The position numbers were made by a program, and so were the translations under genes. 64,000 nt of DNA from a virus. The stretch lies in IMG/VR virus record IMGVR_UViG_3300024358_000009, positions 142,327 to 206,326 of that record; one strand, 5' to 3'. Shown in pieces: positions 51,078 to 60,739 of the stretch. The notes under the pieces were generated by a model. The model was not told where the DNA came from and made no database searches. It was given only the letters and a program-made list of their open reading frames with translations. Positions within the stretch are counted from its first letter, which is position 1, and every line of letters starts with the position of its first letter.

Positions 51078-52558
51078 TGCATGACCCAGCAGCTGAAAGA
51101 GCAGTTTTATCTTCTTACTTTCAACATGGTAAAGATGCATACATTGAATCTTCAGATATTTTAAATGAAGATTGTTTTTTTATAGACTCAAATAAAATAG
51201 TTTACAAATGTTTAAGACATTATTATCAAGATGAAAATGAAAAAATAGATATTCCAACATTTTTATCCATAGCAAACTCGCTTGGTTATAAAGAATTTTT
51301 TGAATCTAAAGATGAAAAAAAATATCTTAATAGCTTAACCATTCTCCCTGTTGAGTTAAAAAATACACGAAAGCTTTCTGCAAAACTTGTAAAATTAAAG
51401 ATTGCAAATTCATTAAAAAAAGAAATAGATCTAGCAAGCGGTGAATTAAACTCAGTTACTGGAGATGAAACGCTATCAAATATACTTGGGATAGCAGAAC
51501 AACGAATATTTGATTTTACACTTAATTTATCAAATAGTGAAGATTCTGCTCCAAAATTCATTGGCGATGGCATAGATGAATATATACAACACTTGGAAAA
51601 TAATCCTATTACTCAGATAGGTATTCCGAGTGGTTTTCCTATTTATGATCAATGTATTGGCGGTGGTTTTAGACCTGGCACAGTAAACATCATTGGCGCA
51701 AGAATGAAAACCGGAAAGTCATTCTTTGGAGATGCCGTAGCACTAAACATTTCTGAAAAACTAAACATACCAGTTTTAGTATTAGATACTGAAATGTCTA
51801 ACAAAGATCATTGGCATAGAATGTTAGCGTCAATATCTGGAGTTAAAATTAACGACATAGAAACTGGTAAATATATATCATTGCCAGATGGTAAAAATAA
51901 AATAAACAACGCTAAAGAAAAGCTTAAATCAATACCTTATTATTATAAATCAATAGCCGGACAACCTTTTGAAGAAACATCAGGCATTATGCGAAGATGG
52001 ATAATGCAAAAAGTAGGTCTTAATGAAAGCGGTCAAGCCAATCCATGTTTAATAGTATTTGATTACATTAAGCTAATGAGTGATGATTCTATAAGTAAAA
52101 ACATGGCTGAATATCAAGCATTAGGCTTTCTGATGACTTCTTTGCATAATTTTTGTGTAAAATACGGAGTGCCATGTCTTGCATTCACTCAATTAAATCG
52201 TGATGGTATAAATCGTGAAGATACAGATGTAGCGTCTGGTTCTGATAGAATTCTTTGGTTATGCAGTAATTTTTCTATATATAAAAGAAAATCAGAGGAG
52301 GAATTAGCAGAAGAAGTTCCAGCAGCTAATGGCAAAAGATATAATTTAAAGTTAATACCAATTATTAGTAGGCATGGAAATGGCTTATCACAAGGTGATT
52401 ATATCAACATTTGTGGCGAATATGAGATAGGTAGGATTTCTGAAGGGCCTACAAGAAATAATTTTCACTCACTAAGAAATACTAATAGCGGTTTTACTAT
52501 TTCAGAAGAGGTGTCAAGAAATGAGCCAATTGACTTCTTTGGATCAGACGAAGATTAG
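51074..52558 (+). CDS. dnaB: DnaB-like replicative helicase
   Basis: A 494-residue protein. The N-terminal domain (about 1-160) is helical with PAAERAVLSSYFQ, as in DnaB. The C-terminal domain has Walker A ARMKTGKS (in NIIGARMKTGKSFFGDAVAL), the arginine/switch region LVLDTEMSNKDHWHRMLASI, Walker B PCLIVFDYIKLM, and CLAFTQLNRDG. It forms a hexamer that unwinds DNA at the fork. Followed immediately by the primase. Confidence 0.88.
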   Translation: MMHDPAAERAVLSSYFQHGKDAYIESSDILNEDCFFIDSNKIVYKCLRHYYQDENEKIDIPTFLSIANSLGYKEFFESKDEKKYLNSLTILPVELKNTRKLSAKLVKLKIANSLKKEIDLASGELNSVTGDETLSNILGIAEQRIFDFTLNLSNSEDSAPKFIGDGIDEYIQHLENNPITQIGIPSGFPIYDQCIGGGFRPGTVNIIGARMKTGKSFFGDAVALNISEKLNIPVLVLDTEMSNKDHWHRMLASISGVKINDIETGKYISLPDGKNKINNAKEKLKSIPYYYKSIAGQPFEETSGIMRRWIMQKVGLNESGQANPCLIVFDYIKLMSDDSISKNMAEYQALGFLMTSLHNFCVKYGVPCLAFTQLNRDGINREDTDVASGSDRILWLCSNFSIYKRKSEEELAEEVPAANGKRYNLKLIPIISRHGNGLSQGDYINICGEYEIGRISEGPTRNNFHSLRNTNSGFTISEEVSRNEPIDFFGSDED

Positions 52559-53633
52559 TTTTATGTCTGAAAAAATATTTGAGAATATTCAAATATTCTT
52601 AGATATGTTTGACATTAAATATAAAAATGTACAGAATTATATTTCTGCTCCATGTCCAATACATGGTGGAGATAATCCTACTGCTTTTTGTATGTATCTA
52701 GATGGGAATACTTTAAAAGGTAACTGGTGTTGTTATACACATCATTGTGAAGAAATATTTAGGCCAACACCATTTGGTTTTATTAGAGGTGTTCTTTCTA
52801 ACAAATACAATAATTGGACAGGGCAACTTAAAGATATAAAATACGGTTTTTTAAAAACATATGACTTTTGTCAATCAATACTGAAAATTGATGAATCTAA
52901 TATTCCAGAGTTAAATAATATAGAAAAAAGAAAGTTTTGTAATGATATTAAAATATTTACAAAAACTAAAAAATTCTTTAAAGGTTGGAATTTACATAAT
53001 GTTATTTCAAGTATGGATATACCATCACAATATTTTTTAAATAGAGGTTATAAAAGAGAAACCTTGGAACATTTTTGTGTTGGCACTTCAAAGAAAAATG
53101 ACGGCATTTTTAGAGATAGGTCTATAGTTCCAGTCATAGCACAAGACGGAATTCATGTTGTCGGTTTTACTGGAAGATCAAATTATGAAAAATGTTTAAA
53201 GTGCAATCAATATCACGAAGGATCATGTGAATCTAAAAACAAAAATTATATATATTCAAAATGGGTAAATAACAAAGGTTTTGCAAAAGAAAGATACTTA
53301 TATAACTTACACAATGCTATAGAAGCTGCTAAATACAGTAAAAAAATAATTTTATGTGAAGGTCCAGCTGATGTTTGGTCTTTATATGAAAAAGGTATTG
53401 AAAATGCCGTTGCTATATTTGGAACATCTTTAACTGATTCTCAACAAATTATATTAGAGACTTGCGATATACATAAGATAATCTTATTATTAGACAATGA
53501 TGAAGCTGGCATTGAAGCAAGAGAAAAAATCAAGTCATCTTTATGTAGGTTTTTTAACATAGCAGTACCAAAATATGAAGGTAAAGATCCTGGATCATCC
53601 AATTCAAATTTGAAGGACATATGCAATGTGTAA
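52521..53633 (+). CDS. dnaG: DnaG-like primase
   Basis: A 370-residue protein. ATG 52521 (AGAGG at 9 bases) is used; ATG 52563 is also possible. A CHC2-type zinc finger (APCPIHGGDNPTAFCMYLDG, then NWCCYTHHCEEIF) precedes a TOPRIM domain (KKIILCEGPADVWSLYEKGI, then IILLLDNDEAGIEAREKIKS). The acidic E and DxD are kept. It synthesises RNA primers. Shorter than bacterial DnaG (about 580), lacking its C-terminal helicase-binding domain, as in T7- and T4-like phages. Confidence 0.85.
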   Translation: MSQLTSLDQTKISFMSEKIFENIQIFLDMFDIKYKNVQNYISAPCPIHGGDNPTAFCMYLDGNTLKGNWCCYTHHCEEIFRPTPFGFIRGVLSNKYNNWTGQLKDIKYGFLKTYDFCQSILKIDESNIPELNNIEKRKFCNDIKIFTKTKKFFKGWNLHNVISSMDIPSQYFLNRGYKRETLEHFCVGTSKKNDGIFRDRSIVPVIAQDGIHVVGFTGRSNYEKCLKCNQYHEGSCESKNKNYIYSKWVNNKGFAKERYLYNLHNAIEAAKYSKKIILCEGPADVWSLYEKGIENAVAIFGTSLTDSQQIILETCDIHKIILLLDNDEAGIEAREKIKSSLCRFFNIAVPKYEGKDPGSSNSNLKDICNV

Positions 53634-54288
53634 AATATTAGGAATAAGTGGTAAAAAAAGTGCTGGAAAAGACACGCTAGCTAATGCATTTTTTAATCAT
53701 TGTAGATTTTTTTTAAATAAAAAAGTAGAAATTATACCTTTTGCACTAGCTTTAAAAGATACATGTCAAAATTTATTCAGTATAAAAAAGAAATCTATTT
53801 ATGGAACCGAAGAACAAAAAAATGAATTAACTTATTATAAATGGTCTGATATGCCTAATTTTGTATCTGAAAGTATTTATGAAAAAATAAAATCTTCTGG
53901 CATTGATCCAAAAGATATAGGTTTGTTTACAAAAAATGATTCATATATGACTGGTAGAGAATTTTTACAATTTTTTGGAACTGAAATTTGTAGAAAAATA
54001 AGCGATAACATACATATACAAGCAACATTTACAAAAATTAATTCTTTAAAAAGAGATTTTTTTATTATTCCAGATGTAAGATTTGTAAACGAAGTTAAAT
54101 CAATTCAAGAAAACGGTGGATATGTAGTAAGATTAAACAGGGGTATTTCAAGTGATACACACTCTTCAGAAAAAGAATTGGACGATTTTAAAAACTTTGA
54201 TTTAATAATAGACAATTCAAAATTATCTGTAGATAAAGAATTATCTTTGTTAAATAAATTTTTAACCAAAAAAGGTTGGTTTAAATGA
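53626..54288 (+). CDS. Deoxynucleoside monophosphate kinase (T4 gp1-like)
   Basis: A 220-residue protein. ILGISGKKSAGKDTLANAFF is the P-loop (GKKSAGKDT), followed by IIPFALALKDTCQNLF, GREFLQFFGTEICR (the DNK substrate loop) and IPDVRFVNEVKSIQENGGYV. It phosphorylates dNMPs, including modified ones, to dNDPs and works with ThyX and the reductase to feed the replisome. Confidence 0.8.
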   Translation: MCKILGISGKKSAGKDTLANAFFNHCRFFLNKKVEIIPFALALKDTCQNLFSIKKKSIYGTEEQKNELTYYKWSDMPNFVSESIYEKIKSSGIDPKDIGLFTKNDSYMTGREFLQFFGTEICRKISDNIHIQATFTKINSLKRDFFIIPDVRFVNEVKSIQENGGYVVRLNRGISSDTHSSEKELDDFKNFDLIIDNSKLSVDKELSLLNKFLTKKGWFK

Positions 54289-55304
54289 TAATAACCTATT
54301 TAAGGTCTTCTTCAGCTGGCTCGTTTGAATGGTGTCAGCATAAATATTTTTTAACATATTGTTTAGGTTTTAAAGATGATTCTAATAAAAAAGCTGTAAA
54401 AGGAAATATAGTTCATAAAGCACTAGAGTTACTAGCTAATAAACAGCTTTGTTTGCAAACAAAGACCAAAAATTTTCGTGATGATGAATTAGATAAAGAG
54501 TTTGATACCTTGCTTATTTGTCCAGAGCAAGCTATTAAGTCAGCTTTTGAATTTTATAGCAAAAAAGAAAATGCTTTTGAGTGGACAGATAAAGATTTTG
54601 AGGAATGCGACAAATGGTTATGGGATACTTTATTATTTAAAGACGGAATGTTTTCCCCATTGAATAGAGTAATAGTTGAGCCAGAAAAATATTTTGATAT
54701 AGAGCTAGATAAACCTTGGGCTAAATACGATTTTAGACTTATGAACGGAGAAACCGTTTCTGGTAATTTAAGATTAAAAGGAACTATGGATCTTATAACC
54801 AGAATAGATTCAAAAACAATTGAATACATAGATTGGAAAACAGGAGAAAGAAAAAATTGGTCTACTGGAAAAGAAAAGGGTTATGACGATCTATTTGATG
54901 ATTTTCAACTTAGACTTTATCATTATGCTTTAAGCAAAGTCTATCCAAATGAAGAAAATATAATAGTTACAATATTTTTTGTTAAAGCTGGCGGACCATT
55001 TTCTATATGTTTTCACAAGGAAGATCTTATAGAAACAGAAGAAATGATAAGAAAGAAGTTTGAATCAATAAAAAAATGCAAAACTCCAATGAGAATTATG
55101 GATTTGGGTAGAGATAAATGGAAATGCAGTAAATTATGCAAGTTTTATAAAGACGATTTTCAAGATGGAGTATCAACTTGTAGAAAAATTCATGAGGAAA
55201 TAGTTGAGTTGGGATTAGAAAAAGTTTATACTAAATATGCTGACTTCACAGCGGTTAAACAGTATGGTAGTGGTGGCGGTAAAACTAACAGGGAATCAAC
55301 ATGA
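54285..55304 (+). CDS. Cas4/RecB-like Fe-S nuclease
   Basis: A 339-residue PD-(D/E)XK protein. An N-terminal WCQHKYFLTYCLGF has Cys residues. The core is VHKALELLAN (H), GTMDLITRIDSKTIEYIDWK TG (D...DxK). The C-terminus KWKCSKLCKFYK ... STC adds three cysteines, so a 4Fe-4S cluster is likely. Cas4/AddB-type nucleases degrade single-stranded ends. Here it may process DNA ends for recombination with RecA. Confidence 0.75.
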   Translation: MIITYLRSSSAGSFEWCQHKYFLTYCLGFKDDSNKKAVKGNIVHKALELLANKQLCLQTKTKNFRDDELDKEFDTLLICPEQAIKSAFEFYSKKENAFEWTDKDFEECDKWLWDTLLFKDGMFSPLNRVIVEPEKYFDIELDKPWAKYDFRLMNGETVSGNLRLKGTMDLITRIDSKTIEYIDWKTGERKNWSTGKEKGYDDLFDDFQLRLYHYALSKVYPNEENIIVTIFFVKAGGPFSICFHKEDLIETEEMIRKKFESIKKCKTPMRIMDLGRDKWKCSKLCKFYKDDFQDGVSTCRKIHEEIVELGLEKVYTKYADFTAVKQYGSGGGKTNREST

Positions 55305-56008
55305 GCGAAGAAAAAATTAGCAGCTTAAACGAACTTTTAAACTTATTTTCTTTTAAAGAAAAATCAGATATTCCAGAACAAAAAGAAGAAAATTCAAAAA
55401 ATATTTTGGTTTTTAAAACATCTCTGCTTGATTCTTTGGGTAAATTTCAAGGAATTTTAACAGGTGAAGATTGTCAACTTTATTTACAAGAAATACTTAT
55501 TCCAGAAAATTTATTATGGATTCCGAGAAATATTGCTGAAAAAAGTCCTGAGTACAAACAAGTAATTCCTTACTGCGTTATTACATCTGCAAATAAAACA
55601 TTTTCTTATCGAAGAAATAAAAAGGGCAATGAATCTAGATTACATAACATGAAGTCTATAGGCATTGGCGGTCATATTGAGCAATCAGATTTAGACAATG
55701 TTGATGACTTGTATAATAGTGCTATGTGGAGAGAGATAGACGAAGAAATTGCCCTAAATAAAGGTTTGGTAAAATCGAATAAAATTATAGGCATCATTAA
55801 TGATGATAGTGATGATGTTGGAAAAGTTCATTTTGGAATTGTTCATAACCTTAAGATGAAGACGACTGATTGTATGGGTCTGTTAGAAAATAAACTATCT
55901 GATGGTGGTTGGGAATTTACTGGATATTTGAAAAATGATATTGATCAATGGGAAAATTGGTCAGTATTTGTAATCAATGAATTAATGAGCGAATTAAAGT
56001 CTAAGTAA
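55301..56008 (+). CDS. NUDIX-like hydrolase
   Basis: A 235-residue protein. SIGIGGHIEQSDLDNVDDLY followed by AMWREIDEEIALN corresponds to the NUDIX box (GGHxE...WREIxEE), though the spacing between the glycine part and RE is longer than the usual 23-residue box. It may hydrolyse nucleotide derivatives. Overlaps the nuclease gene. Confidence 0.6.
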   Translation: MSEEKISSLNELLNLFSFKEKSDIPEQKEENSKNILVFKTSLLDSLGKFQGILTGEDCQLYLQEILIPENLLWIPRNIAEKSPEYKQVIPYCVITSANKTFSYRRNKKGNESRLHNMKSIGIGGHIEQSDLDNVDDLYNSAMWREIDEEIALNKGLVKSNKIIGIINDDSDDVGKVHFGIVHNLKMKTTDCMGLLENKLSDGGWEFTGYLKNDIDQWENWSVFVINELMSELKSK

Positions 56009-56043
56009 TTTTTATTTATGGAAGTTTTTTTAGAAAGAATTAA

Positions 56044-57957
56044 ATGTCAAATTGGATTCCGTTGCATGTTCACTCGCAATATTCATTGCTTGATGGACTT
56101 CCTTCTGCTGAAAGAATAGCAGATAGGATATCAGAACTTGGATTAAAAGGTTGTGCATTAACAGATCATGGATCTTTATCTGGTTCTATTTCATTTTATA
56201 AAAAGTTAAAATCCAAATCTATTGATCCAATACTTGGTTGTGAATTTTATATATGTGAAAATGAACCTACAATAAAGAATGAAGATAATAAAAAACTAAG
56301 TCATTTATGTGTTCTTGCAAAACAAGATATTGGATGGAAGAACTTAGTAAAAGCTAGTTCTATTTCTAGTTCTCCAGAAAACTTTTATAGAAAACCAAGA
56401 CTTGACCTTAAAACTCTTGCGTCTATTTCAAATGGTTCCTTTATTGTTTTTTCTGGTCACCCAGGTTCTGACTTGGGAAATTGTTTATTTACAAACTTAA
56501 CAGAAGCATATAGAGCAGAAACATTTGAACACGCCAAGTCATTAATTGATCCTAATTGGGAAAAGAAAGCTACTGATCTAGCATATAAATACGCAGACTT
56601 ATTTGGAAAAGAAAACTTTTACTTAGAAATACAGTTAATAGATTCTGAAAACATACCAGCGACTAAAATAATAGCTAAAGCTTTAAGACATATAGCAAAA
56701 AAGCACGGTTTCAAAACCGTTGCTACACCAGATGCTCATTATGCAAGAAAAGAAGATGCTGTTGACCAAAGAGTTTTGTTAGCTTGTTCGATGAAAAAGA
56801 CATTAAATGATATTAGAAATCATATTCAAAACGATGAAGACTTTGGTTTTTCTGGTTTTTTTAAATCAAATAATTATCATATACCGTCTTTTGAAGAAAT
56901 TTCTAAATTAAACTCTAATGAAGAGATAGAAAATACATTTGAAATATTTAACAGGTGCAAAGATTATAGTATTTTGAAATCTCCTATGTTGCCAAAAATA
57001 ACTGGAGATAGTTCATCGTCATCAGAAATAAAAAGACTCTGTAGAGAAGGTTGGAAAAAAAGATTTTCTTTTAAAAAAGAAGACCCAAAATTTAATCAAT
57101 ATGGAGATAGAGTCACTAAAGAATTAGAAGTTATAACTTCTGCTGGCTTAGAAGACTATTTCCTAATTGTTTATGATTATTGCAATTGGGCGAGAGAACA
57201 GGGGTGGCTTATTGGCAAAGGTCGTGGATCTGGCGCTGGATGTATGGTTAGTTATTTATTGGGAATTACTGAAATAAATCCAATTGAAAACGGATTATTG
57301 TTTGAAAGATTTTATAATTCTGGTCGTAATGCTCCAGGAAGAATTAGTTTGCCAGATATTGATTGTGATTTCCCAATATCAAAAAGAGAAGAGATTATTA
57401 ACTATATTAAAAACAAATATGGTAATGATAAAGTTTCTCAAATATCTGTTTTTACAAGAATGCAAGGCCGAGGTGCTTTAAAAGATGTTTTGCGTATTCA
57501 CGCTGCTTGTAGCTTTGAAGAAAGCAATCTAATAACAAAACATATTCCAGATGAAGCTGAAATAACCGAAGAATTACAAGAAATGAGAGATGAAGGACAA
57601 GAACCTTCTATAATTAGATGGGCCTTAGAAAATTGCCAAAAAGATTTAGATCCATATTGTAAACTAAAAGATGACGGAACATTAGAAGGTCAATATGCAA
57701 AATACTTTGCCCAAGCAATAAGGATGGAAGGAACTAAAAGATCACAAAGCAAACATGCTGCTGGAATAGTAATTGCCTCTGAGAATTTACAAAATATATG
57801 CCCTATGATTTATGATAAAACATCTCATGAAAATATAGCTGGATTAGAAATGTCTGATCTTGAATCTATTGGGCTTGTTAAATTTGATATTCTTGGGGTT
57901 GCAGTTTTGGATAAAATGATGGGCGTTCAAAAACTTCTTGCTGGAGAAAGTTTATGA
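56044..57957 (+). CDS. dnaE: DNA polymerase III alpha, fragment 1 (PHP and palm)
   Basis: A 637-residue protein. PHP domain: HVHSQYSLLDG, ALTDHGSLSG, HLCVLAK, VATPDAHYARKED keep the metal ligands. Palm: GKGRGSGAGCMVSYLLGI, then LPDIDCDFPISKREEI with the two catalytic Asp (E. coli D401/D403), and GLVKFDILGVAVLDKM with the third (E. coli D555). The frame stops just after this, about 20 residues into the region that in E. coli continues to the fingers. The rest is encoded from 58880. There is no intein sequence at this break, so the fragments must associate non-covalently. TGTCAAATTGG start at 56044 is preceded by AGAAAG. Confidence 0.9.
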   Translation: MSNWIPLHVHSQYSLLDGLPSAERIADRISELGLKGCALTDHGSLSGSISFYKKLKSKSIDPILGCEFYICENEPTIKNEDNKKLSHLCVLAKQDIGWKNLVKASSISSSPENFYRKPRLDLKTLASISNGSFIVFSGHPGSDLGNCLFTNLTEAYRAETFEHAKSLIDPNWEKKATDLAYKYADLFGKENFYLEIQLIDSENIPATKIIAKALRHIAKKHGFKTVATPDAHYARKEDAVDQRVLLACSMKKTLNDIRNHIQNDEDFGFSGFFKSNNYHIPSFEEISKLNSNEEIENTFEIFNRCKDYSILKSPMLPKITGDSSSSSEIKRLCREGWKKRFSFKKEDPKFNQYGDRVTKELEVITSAGLEDYFLIVYDYCNWAREQGWLIGKGRGSGAGCMVSYLLGITEINPIENGLLFERFYNSGRNAPGRISLPDIDCDFPISKREEIINYIKNKYGNDKVSQISVFTRMQGRGALKDVLRIHAACSFEESNLITKHIPDEAEITEELQEMRDEGQEPSIIRWALENCQKDLDPYCKLKDDGTLEGQYAKYFAQAIRMEGTKRSQSKHAAGIVIASENLQNICPMIYDKTSHENIAGLEMSDLESIGLVKFDILGVAVLDKMMGVQKLLAGESL

Positions 57958-58199
57958 AACGAAAAGGCGATCTACAAGATGAACTTGTTTCTTTGCATGA
58001 AAAAATTAAAACAAAAGATGTTGTTATAAAAGAAACATTGATGTTAATGAAAGCTTTGGTTTTTAAATTAGGACGAAAAGTTAATCTTAAATCTGAATTT
58101 TTAGAAGCTGCAAAAAGCAATGAGTTTTATGTAGATTTAAAATATGATGAAGAAGGCACATTGAAACTTGAAATTAAAAAAACCTTAGATCTAGAATAG
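57954..58199 (+). CDS. Small protein inserted between polymerase fragments
   Basis: An 81-residue protein overlapping the polymerase stop by 4 bases. Charged helical (DELVSLHEKIKTKDVVIKET). It sits between polymerase halves and could help assemble them, but no evidence besides position supports this. Confidence 0.5.
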   Translation: MKRKGDLQDELVSLHEKIKTKDVVIKETLMLMKALVFKLGRKVNLKSEFLEAAKSNEFYVDLKYDEEGTLKLEIKKTLDLE

Positions 58200-58206
58200 G
58201 AAGAAA

Positions 58207-58872
58207 ATGAATAATTCAACTATAGTTGTTTTTGATTTTGAAACTGGTAGTGTAAACCCAGAAACTTGTGAAGTTATACAAGTTGCAGCGATGGCTTTGC
58301 ATCCAAGAAGTTTAACTGAGCTTGGTCAATATAGCAGCTTGATTAAACCAAGGGATTTTTCAAAATTGGAAAAAGAAGCTCTTGAAATAAACAAGAAAAG
58401 CATTGAAGAATTAGAAAAGGCTCCAGATCTTTCTATTGTTTGGAAATCTTTTACATCGTTTATTAAAAAATATAATCCAAAACCAGGAAACACTTTCTTT
58501 GCTCCAATAGCAGCTGGAAAAAACATTAGGCATTTTGACTTAATTATTATTAATCGTTTAGCAAAAGAATTTGGCGATTGTGATAAAAACGGAAAACAAA
58601 ACTTATTTAATAAAAGAAGCGTTTTTGATTTAGATGATTTTATTTTTCAATGGTTTGATAATTCTAATGAACTCCGTGATCATAAAATGGATACTTTAAG
58701 AGAATTTTTCGGTCTTTCTACAGCAAATGCTCACGATGCATTAGTAGATGTTAAACAAACAGCTTTACTATTGAAAAGTTTTATTCAACTACATAGAAAA
58801 GTAGCTACGAGAGTTAACTTTAAAAACTCTTTAAATGAAAACTCTGGTACTGCAAAGGGCTTTATATCTTGA
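58207..58872 (+). CDS. dnaQ: DEDDh 3'-5' exonuclease (DnaQ-like)
   Basis: A 221-residue protein. ExoI VVFDFETGS, ExoII GKNIRHFDLIII and ExoIII ANAHDALVDVKQT contain the four acidic residues and the His of DEDDh exonucleases. It is probably the proofreading subunit, encoded between the two fragments of the polymerase it serves. GGAAGA precedes the start. Confidence 0.85.
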   Translation: MNNSTIVVFDFETGSVNPETCEVIQVAAMALHPRSLTELGQYSSLIKPRDFSKLEKEALEINKKSIEELEKAPDLSIVWKSFTSFIKKYNPKPGNTFFAPIAAGKNIRHFDLIIINRLAKEFGDCDKNGKQNLFNKRSVFDLDDFIFQWFDNSNELRDHKMDTLREFFGLSTANAHDALVDVKQTALLLKSFIQLHRKVATRVNFKNSLNENSGTAKGFIS

Positions 58873-58879
58873 GGTAATA

Positions 58880-59782
58880 ATGGAAGATTTTTATAAATTT
58901 GATTGTGGTTGTAAGTGGCCAATTTTAGAACCATCTAAAAATGGAAAAATACCAAAGCTTAAAATAAATTTACACAACTTACCATATTGTGATTTAGCTT
59001 GGAAAATTTTTTCAAATGGTGATACCAAGGGCATTTTTCAATTGGAATCTCATCTTGGTAAACAATGGTCAAAGAAATTAAAACCCAAAAATATGGAGCA
59101 TTTATCTGCTCTTGGCGCACTTTTAAGGCCGGGTTGTCTTCGTGCATTAGACGAAGATGGAATTTCTATGACAGAACATTATTGCAAAAGAGTTAATGGC
59201 TTAGAAAAAGTTCCTAGTTATCATGAATCCGTTGATGAAATATTAAAACCAACTTATGGCGCTTTAGTTTTTCAAGAACAAGCTATGCAAATAGCACAAG
59301 CTGTTGCTGGATTTAACTTGCAAGAAGCTGATGTTTTGAGAAAAGCTATTGGTAAAAAAAATACCCAAGAAATGGCTAACTGCAAAAAGATGTTTATTGA
59401 CGGTGCTAAAAAAGCAAAGATTATTTCTGACGAACAAGCAGAAGAGTTATTTGGTTGGATACAAGCAAGTCAAAGATATTCATTTAATAAATGTTTGTCT
59501 CCAGATTCTGTAGTAGAAACAAAAGAAGGCTTTAAAACACTTAAAGAATTAAATATTAATGATTATGTTTTAGCTCCATCTATCAAATATAAAAAAAATA
59601 TTTTTATTAAAGTAAAAGATAAAATAAATAATGGAAAACAAGAAGTTTATGAAATAACAACATCAAGTGGCAAAAAGTTAAAATGCACATTAAATCACAA
59701 AATATTATGTTCTGATGGTAAAAAAAGAACGCTTTATGATATTTTAGAAAAAAACTATAGTATTATGTGTGACCTAGAATAA
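58880..59782 (+). CDS. dnaE: DNA polymerase III alpha, fragment 2 with N-intein
   Basis: A 300-residue protein. ATG 58880 behind GAGGTAATA. Residues 1-204 continue DnaE (ASNGDTKGIFQLES-like: NGDTKGIFQLESHLGKQWSK; then GALLRPGCLRALDEDG; AGFNLQEADVLRKAIGKK; SQRYSFNK). At residue 205 the sequence becomes an intein N-half: CLSPDSVVETKEGFKTLKEL, with strand pair and TLNHKILCSDGKKRTLYDIL (block B, TxNH). It ends at residue 300 without endonuclease. Cys1 and the block B His are intact. The insertion lies between FNK and SHS of the polymerase, 3 residues after the site used by cyanobacterial DnaE split inteins. Confidence 0.9.
   Translation: MEDFYKFDCGCKWPILEPSKNGKIPKLKINLHNLPYCDLAWKIFSNGDTKGIFQLESHLGKQWSKKLKPKNMEHLSALGALLRPGCLRALDEDGISMTEHYCKRVNGLEKVPSYHESVDEILKPTYGALVFQEQAMQIAQAVAGFNLQEADVLRKAIGKKNTQEMANCKKMFIDGAKKAKIISDEQAEELFGWIQASQRYSFNKCLSPDSVVETKEGFKTLKELNINDYVLAPSIKYKKNIFIKVKDKINNGKQEVYEITTSSGKKLKCTLNHKILCSDGKKRTLYDILEKNYSIMCDLE
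59492..59782 (+). other. Split intein, N-terminal half
   Basis: Residues 205-300 of the fragment 2 protein. Cys1 at 59492-59494. It has the features of a class 1 intein N-part of about 96 residues, the usual length for split inteins. The half-intein ends with its own stop, so it must pair with the C-half encoded at 60703-60816. Confidence 0.85.
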
Positions 59783-59809
59783 TCGGTGTAATAAGTCATA
59801 GGTGATACT

Positions 59810-60739
59810 ATGAAAATAGAAAAGAATTTTTGGAATAAATGTTTTCTATGTAATAAAAACTTACATGAAATTAAAAAATTTTATGGAGGCTCTAATGTTT
59901 ATTTTTCTAAAGCCATGGCTCAACATATAGTTTCTCATAAAATCTCTTTAGAAGACTATTTTGAAAAAATAGTTAAAATAATAAGACCTATTTGTAAATG
60001 CGGAGAATGCAATAAAAAAACAAAAATAATTTTAAGAAATAAAAATAAAAACGGTTTTTTCTGGAAAGAATATGCATGTGGTAGATACGAAGGATCAAAA
60101 AAATGGTCTAAAGATGCAAAAATTTCTAGAATTGGTAAAAACAATCCAATGTTTGGCAAAAAACCTTGGAACTTAGGGATGAATAAGAAAAATTCAGAAT
60201 ATGGTAAAAAGATGTCTTTGTATAGGATTGGTAAAAAAACATCAAAAGAATCTAAAAACAAACAATCAATATCTGCTAAAAAAAGATTGATTCATGGTCA
60301 TACAGGAATTAAACATTCAGAGTTTTCAAAAAAATTAATGTCTATAGCTACTTTAAACAGAATTAAAAAAGGAGCTTTTAAACATACAAAAACCAAGCCT
60401 CATTTATTAATGAAAAGTATTTTACAAAAATTAAAATTAAATTTTGAAGAAGAAAAGATTATAGAATGTTGGATTTTTGATTTTTGGTTAAAAGATTATA
60501 ATTTATTTATTGAAGTAGACGGAGATTATTTTCATGTTAATCCAAAGATTTATCCAAATGGGCCAAAAACGAATACTCAAAAGATTAATTTTTATAGAGA
60601 CAAAGTAAAAAATAAGTTTTGTCTTGATAATAAACTAAAACTTATTAGATTTTGGGAAAGCGATATTTTAAATAACGAAGGCATTATAATAAAGGAAATA
60701 CAATGCAGCCTGAATCAATCGTGTCAATTAAAAAAATAG
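59810..60739 (+). CDS. EDxHD-type homing endonuclease between intein halves
   Basis: A 309-residue protein. An N-terminal zinc-like finger (CFLCNKNL, CKCGECNKK) is followed by NUMOD3-type repeats (IGKNNPMFGKKPWNLGMNKK). The C-terminal Vsr-like nuclease FIEVDGDYFHVNPKIY, RDKVKNKFCLDNKLKLIRFW has the E, D, H and D residues. This matches the family described with fractured genes in environmental phage data. It lies between the two split-intein halves, as expected for an element that spreads the interrupted gene. The C-half frame starts within its last 37 bases. Confidence 0.85.
   Translation: MKIEKNFWNKCFLCNKNLHEIKKFYGGSNVYFSKAMAQHIVSHKISLEDYFEKIVKIIRPICKCGECNKKTKIILRNKNKNGFFWKEYACGRYEGSKKWSKDAKISRIGKNNPMFGKKPWNLGMNKKNSEYGKKMSLYRIGKKTSKESKNKQSISAKKRLIHGHTGIKHSEFSKKLMSIATLNRIKKGAFKHTKTKPHLLMKSILQKLKLNFEEEKIIECWIFDFWLKDYNLFIEVDGDYFHVNPKIYPNGPKTNTQKINFYRDKVKNKFCLDNKLKLIRFWESDILNNEGIIIKEIQCSLNQSCQLKK

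Noticed and set aside
57900-58000. A second intein at the first DnaE break
   Set aside because: The end of fragment 1 and the start of fragment 2 have no Cys/Ser start, no block B or G motifs and no extra 90-residue domain.
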